From assembly GCF_003202405.1 (NCBI RefSeq), contig NZ_QJHL01000002.1:806001-870000 (forward strand): a stretch of 64,000 nucleotides of DNA, read 5' to 3'. Position numbers and translations under genes: made by a program. The number at the start of each line of letters is the position of its first letter. Within the stretch, counting starts at the first letter, position 1. The notes under the pieces are model-generated. The model was not told the DNA's origin. It saw only the letters and a list, made by a program, of their open reading frames with translations, and did no database searches. Below are positions 61,859 to 64,000 of the stretch, piece after piece. The stretch comes from Flavobacterium hydrophilum (GTDB taxonomy: Bacteria; Bacteroidota; Bacteroidia; Flavobacteriales; Flavobacteriaceae).

Positions 61859-64000
61859 TTACCTTTTCAAAGTAAAATGCCCTGTAAACACTGGTGTTGA
61901 ATCATTAATTTTTAAAACATACCAATAGTCGGAAGAAGGAAGCGGAATATTGTTAAAAGTACCATTCCAACTCATTTTTGAACCGCTAAGTTGCGCTAAT
62001 AATTTTCCGTATCGATCAAAAATAGTGACTTGTGCTTCCGGATAATTTTCCATTCCTGTTACTTCCCAAAATTCATTATGAGTATCATTGTTAGGAGTAA
62101 AAAAAGAAGGAAAAACTAATACAATAAAGGTTTGGGTAACTTCATTAACGTCACACAGGTTATCTTTTGCTTTTACATAGGCAGTCTGTAAACCACCGGG
62201 TACATCATAAAAAGTATTTGAAGTTTGATAATTTACTCCGTCAACAGAGTATTCAAAATAATCAGTTGCATTGATCAGGTTAATAGTAATGGTTGTGTTT
62301 TTTACATCAATGTTTTTAATGATTGGCTTTTTATACTCAATGACAGTTATAATTTTTGTACTGGTGCAATTTTCAGGATTCGGACTGGTTACATCAACTG
62401 TATACGTACCTTTTATGTTAACTTCTATCGTTTGGGTTGTTTCTCCTGTTGACCATTTATATGTCATTCCGCTTAATTTGGCATCTAACATAACGGTTTG
62501 GTTTTCACATAAAACAACTTCTTCATCAGTAACTACGGGAGGAGTATATACAATTATATTTGCCGGGGTACGATTTGAATTGATACATCCGCTATCTGAA
62601 GACTCTGCATAATAAGTTGTATTTGCAGAAACGCTTGGTGTAGGAAAATTGTTTCCGGTATAAACACTTGATCCGCCTGCCGGATCTGTAAACCAATTGA
62701 TAATTCCAATATTTGATGTTGCCTGTAAAGTGACAGTTCCTGTTCCGCATCTGTAAACATCCGAAACCACAGTTGGAGCATCCGGAGTTTTATTGACAGT
62801 AGCAACCACTGCTTTTCGGTTTACTTCACAGCCTGCATCTGCATAATAAGTTGTTGTATTGCTTATTATTGGGGTTGTATAAGTGTTTCCGGTTTCCAGT
62901 AACTTACCTCCAACCTGAGCGTCATACCATCTTATTGTTCCGGCATTTGAAGCAGCGTATAAAGTTAAAGGTCCTGAATCACAAATTGGTCTTGGAGTAG
63001 TAATTGTAGCTTCCGGAATCGTAATCTGGGTACTGGCGGCAATTTCTAAAGGATATTCGCCCGGCATTCCCCCGTATTCAACAATGTATCCTTTTGGCTC
63101 ATAATTATCCCCCGGATTCAATGACCCTGTGTTTGATAAATCATTCCAGGAACCCGCAATTCCAATACCAGGGGCTGTAATATGTGCGTAATCTTCATCG
63201 CCGGCTTGATTGGGTTCGGTATTGTTCCAAAAGGCAAAGTTAGGAGTGGTTCCGTTAGAAAGGCCATTCCAAAAAATGGTTCCGGTTCCATTATTTGCAA
63301 GCCCTTCGGGTCCTGTAACCCATTTCCAGACGTTTTCTGTTTCAGCATCGCTTCCGCCAATCCAGCCGGCTCCCGAGGCTTGTTCACCTGATAGTTTTGC
63401 TTCATCAGCAGCTGAAATAGTTGCCAGATATCCCTTCAGGCCATAATAAGTGCTGCTTTCTGCTGCTGTTTTTGCCTGTGTCCAGGTAATTCCAATACTT
63501 GGCTTAAACAAATAATAGTGTCCTGTAGAAGGAAGATAATTAGCTTGTCCGATTGTTATGGAAAAGGTTCTGGTTCCTGAGGCAACAGCAGATGAGTTTT
63601 TAAATTGTACATCTTTTATAGCAGCTTCAAAATCTGAGTATAAAATATCAAGACCAGCAGAGCTGTATAATTTTAATTTTCCCGATACTGGATCCCAGCT
63701 TGTAGTAATATTCGGATGTAATGCGGTATTGGAAAGCGTTAATTGATCAAAGCCATTAGAGTAACCAGAAGAGATTTGAATATAAATTGCTTCTGTCCCT
63801 GTTTGGGCAGGATCATGATTGATATCAATTTTAGTAACAATATTTATGTTGGTTTGCGGGCAATATAATTGATCGCCATTTGCTACTATACTAGGCGGAA
63901 TAGTACAGTCTGTTGAATATGTGGCACCAGTATCTTTGTGTGTAGACCAATTCGAATTAGAGTATTCTGCATTGTCTACCAGGATACAGCTGAGATTTGA
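61859..64000 (-). CDS. T9SS type B secreted protein with C-type lectin-like domain (5' end outside window)
   Basis: The minus-strand frame is open from the end of the window to TAA at 61859, giving the last 713 residues; a TTG at 63511 is merely an internal codon. From the N-terminal side: a beta-rich region, a C-type lectin-like domain (about 63060-63530; WTQAKTAAESSTYYGLKGYL, AGWIGGSDAE, NNTEPNQAGDEDYA), two or three Ig-like units with NTTTYYA, a SprB-like repeat (YKWSTGETTQTIEV), and the type B sorting domain in the last 84 residues (FPSFFTPNNDTHNEFWEVTG to FTGHFTLKR). Secreted by T9SS; likely a surface adhesin or carbohydrate-binding protein. Confidence 0.85.
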   Translation of the reverse strand, partial: SNLSCILVDNAEYSNSNWSTHKDTGATYSTDCTIPPSIVANGDQLYCPQTNINIVTKIDINHDPAQTGTEAIYIQISSGYSNGFDQLTLSNTALHPNITTSWDPVSGKLKLYSSAGLDILYSDFEAAIKDVQFKNSSAVASGTRTFSITIGQANYLPSTGHYYLFKPSIGITWTQAKTAAESSTYYGLKGYLATISAADEAKLSGEQASGAGWIGGSDAETENVWKWVTGPEGLANNGTGTIFWNGLSNGTTPNFAFWNNTEPNQAGDEDYAHITAPGIGIAGSWNDLSNTGSLNPGDNYEPKGYIVEYGGMPGEYPLEIAASTQITIPEATITTPRPICDSGPLTLYAASNAGTIRWYDAQVGGKLLETGNTYTTPIISNTTTYYADAGCEVNRKAVVATVNKTPDAPTVVSDVYRCGTGTVTLQATSNIGIINWFTDPAGGSSVYTGNNFPTPSVSANTTYYAESSDSGCINSNRTPANIIVYTPPVVTDEEVVLCENQTVMLDAKLSGMTYKWSTGETTQTIEVNIKGTYTVDVTSPNPENCTSTKIITVIEYKKPIIKNIDVKNTTITINLINATDYFEYSVDGVNYQTSNTFYDVPGGLQTAYVKAKDNLCDVNEVTQTFIVLVFPSFFTPNNDTHNEFWEVTGMENYPEAQVTIFDRYGKLLAQLSGSKMSWNGTFNNIPLPSSDYWYVLKINDSTPVFTGHFTLKR

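Noticed and set aside
63118-63446. Open frames of 70-95 codons on both strands inside the lectin-like region
   Set aside because: They overlap a long well-supported coding frame and have no family features.
1-64000. CRISPR array, tRNA, rRNA, insertion sequence or integrase
   Set aside because: No regularly spaced repeats, no cloverleaf-like sequence recognised by eye, and no transposase or integrase frame anywhere in the window. tRNA absence was judged only by eye.

Overview
This is an AT-rich chromosomal segment (about one third G+C by eye) of a member of the Bacteroidota, almost certainly Flavobacterium or a close relative. The signs are type IX secretion (T9SS) and gliding genes (a RemB-like protein, PorG, a PorP/SprF protein and a secreted protein with a type B sorting domain), Bacteroidota -7 promoter boxes (TAnnTTTG, four of them with a TTG at the right distance), few Shine-Dalgarno sites, paired LytS/LytTR regulators, and families common in Flavobacteriia (DUF4270, DUF4907, DUF4403, DUF2797, GH3). 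No rRNA, tRNA, CRISPR array, insertion sequence or prophage was seen. Most genes are conserved core genes. The accessory character lies in intergenic repeats, one broken gene, a few poorly characterised clusters and a VOC/SRPBCC gene expansion.

Layout: 1-2.5 kb, the 3' end of deoC and a RemB-like protein. 2.6-7.8 kb, a respiratory operon: heme O synthase, two subunit III proteins and one subunit IV of cytochrome c oxidase, then a SCO copper chaperone, a cysteine-free thioredoxin-like protein, a DUF420 protein and a small CxxC membrane protein. Oxidase subunits I and II are not here. 7.8-9.8 kb, two secreted or lipoprotein genes on the minus strand. 10-17.1 kb, a complete tripartite ABC exporter (ATPase, two MacB-type permeases, two adaptor proteins, TolC). 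17.1-22.1 kb, TsaB, an MscS channel, a small gene with an in-frame stop, an Nfu protein with a doubled N-terminal domain, a PorP/SprF protein and a gamma carbonic anhydrase. 22.1-29 kb, a LytTR two-component pair with DUF4907, Kelch and beta-barrel genes, divergent from a DUF4270 lipoprotein and another barrel. 29-37.6 kb, murI, then an envelope-biogenesis run on the minus strand: CBS protein, nadK, porG, uppS, bamA and two Skp/OmpH chaperones.

37.7-44.3 kb, pdxJ, a hydrolase, a small membrane protein, then the protein quality-control set tig, clpP, clpX and an L,D-transpeptidase-like lipoprotein. 44.5-48.8 kb, a GlxA-type regulator and seven small VOC, SRPBCC and DUF1801 genes. 49-55 kb, serB, a GH3 protein divergent from a DUF2797 protein, and a family 9 glycosyltransferase. 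55-61.8 kb, AsmA-like, alpha/beta hydrolase, SppA and a FolK-deoxynucleoside kinase fusion. 61.9-64 kb, the 3' part of a large T9SS type B secreted protein with a C-type lectin-like domain, running off the window.

No clearly new multi-gene system is evident. The best candidates for a second look are the stop-interrupted helical gene at 19.0-19.4 kb, the FolK-dNK fusion, the Kelch/DUF4907/DUF4270/LytTR locus, the cysteine-free SCO-like protein, and the structured intergenic repeats, especially the identical 20-nt leaders of the divergent GH3 and DUF2797 genes.
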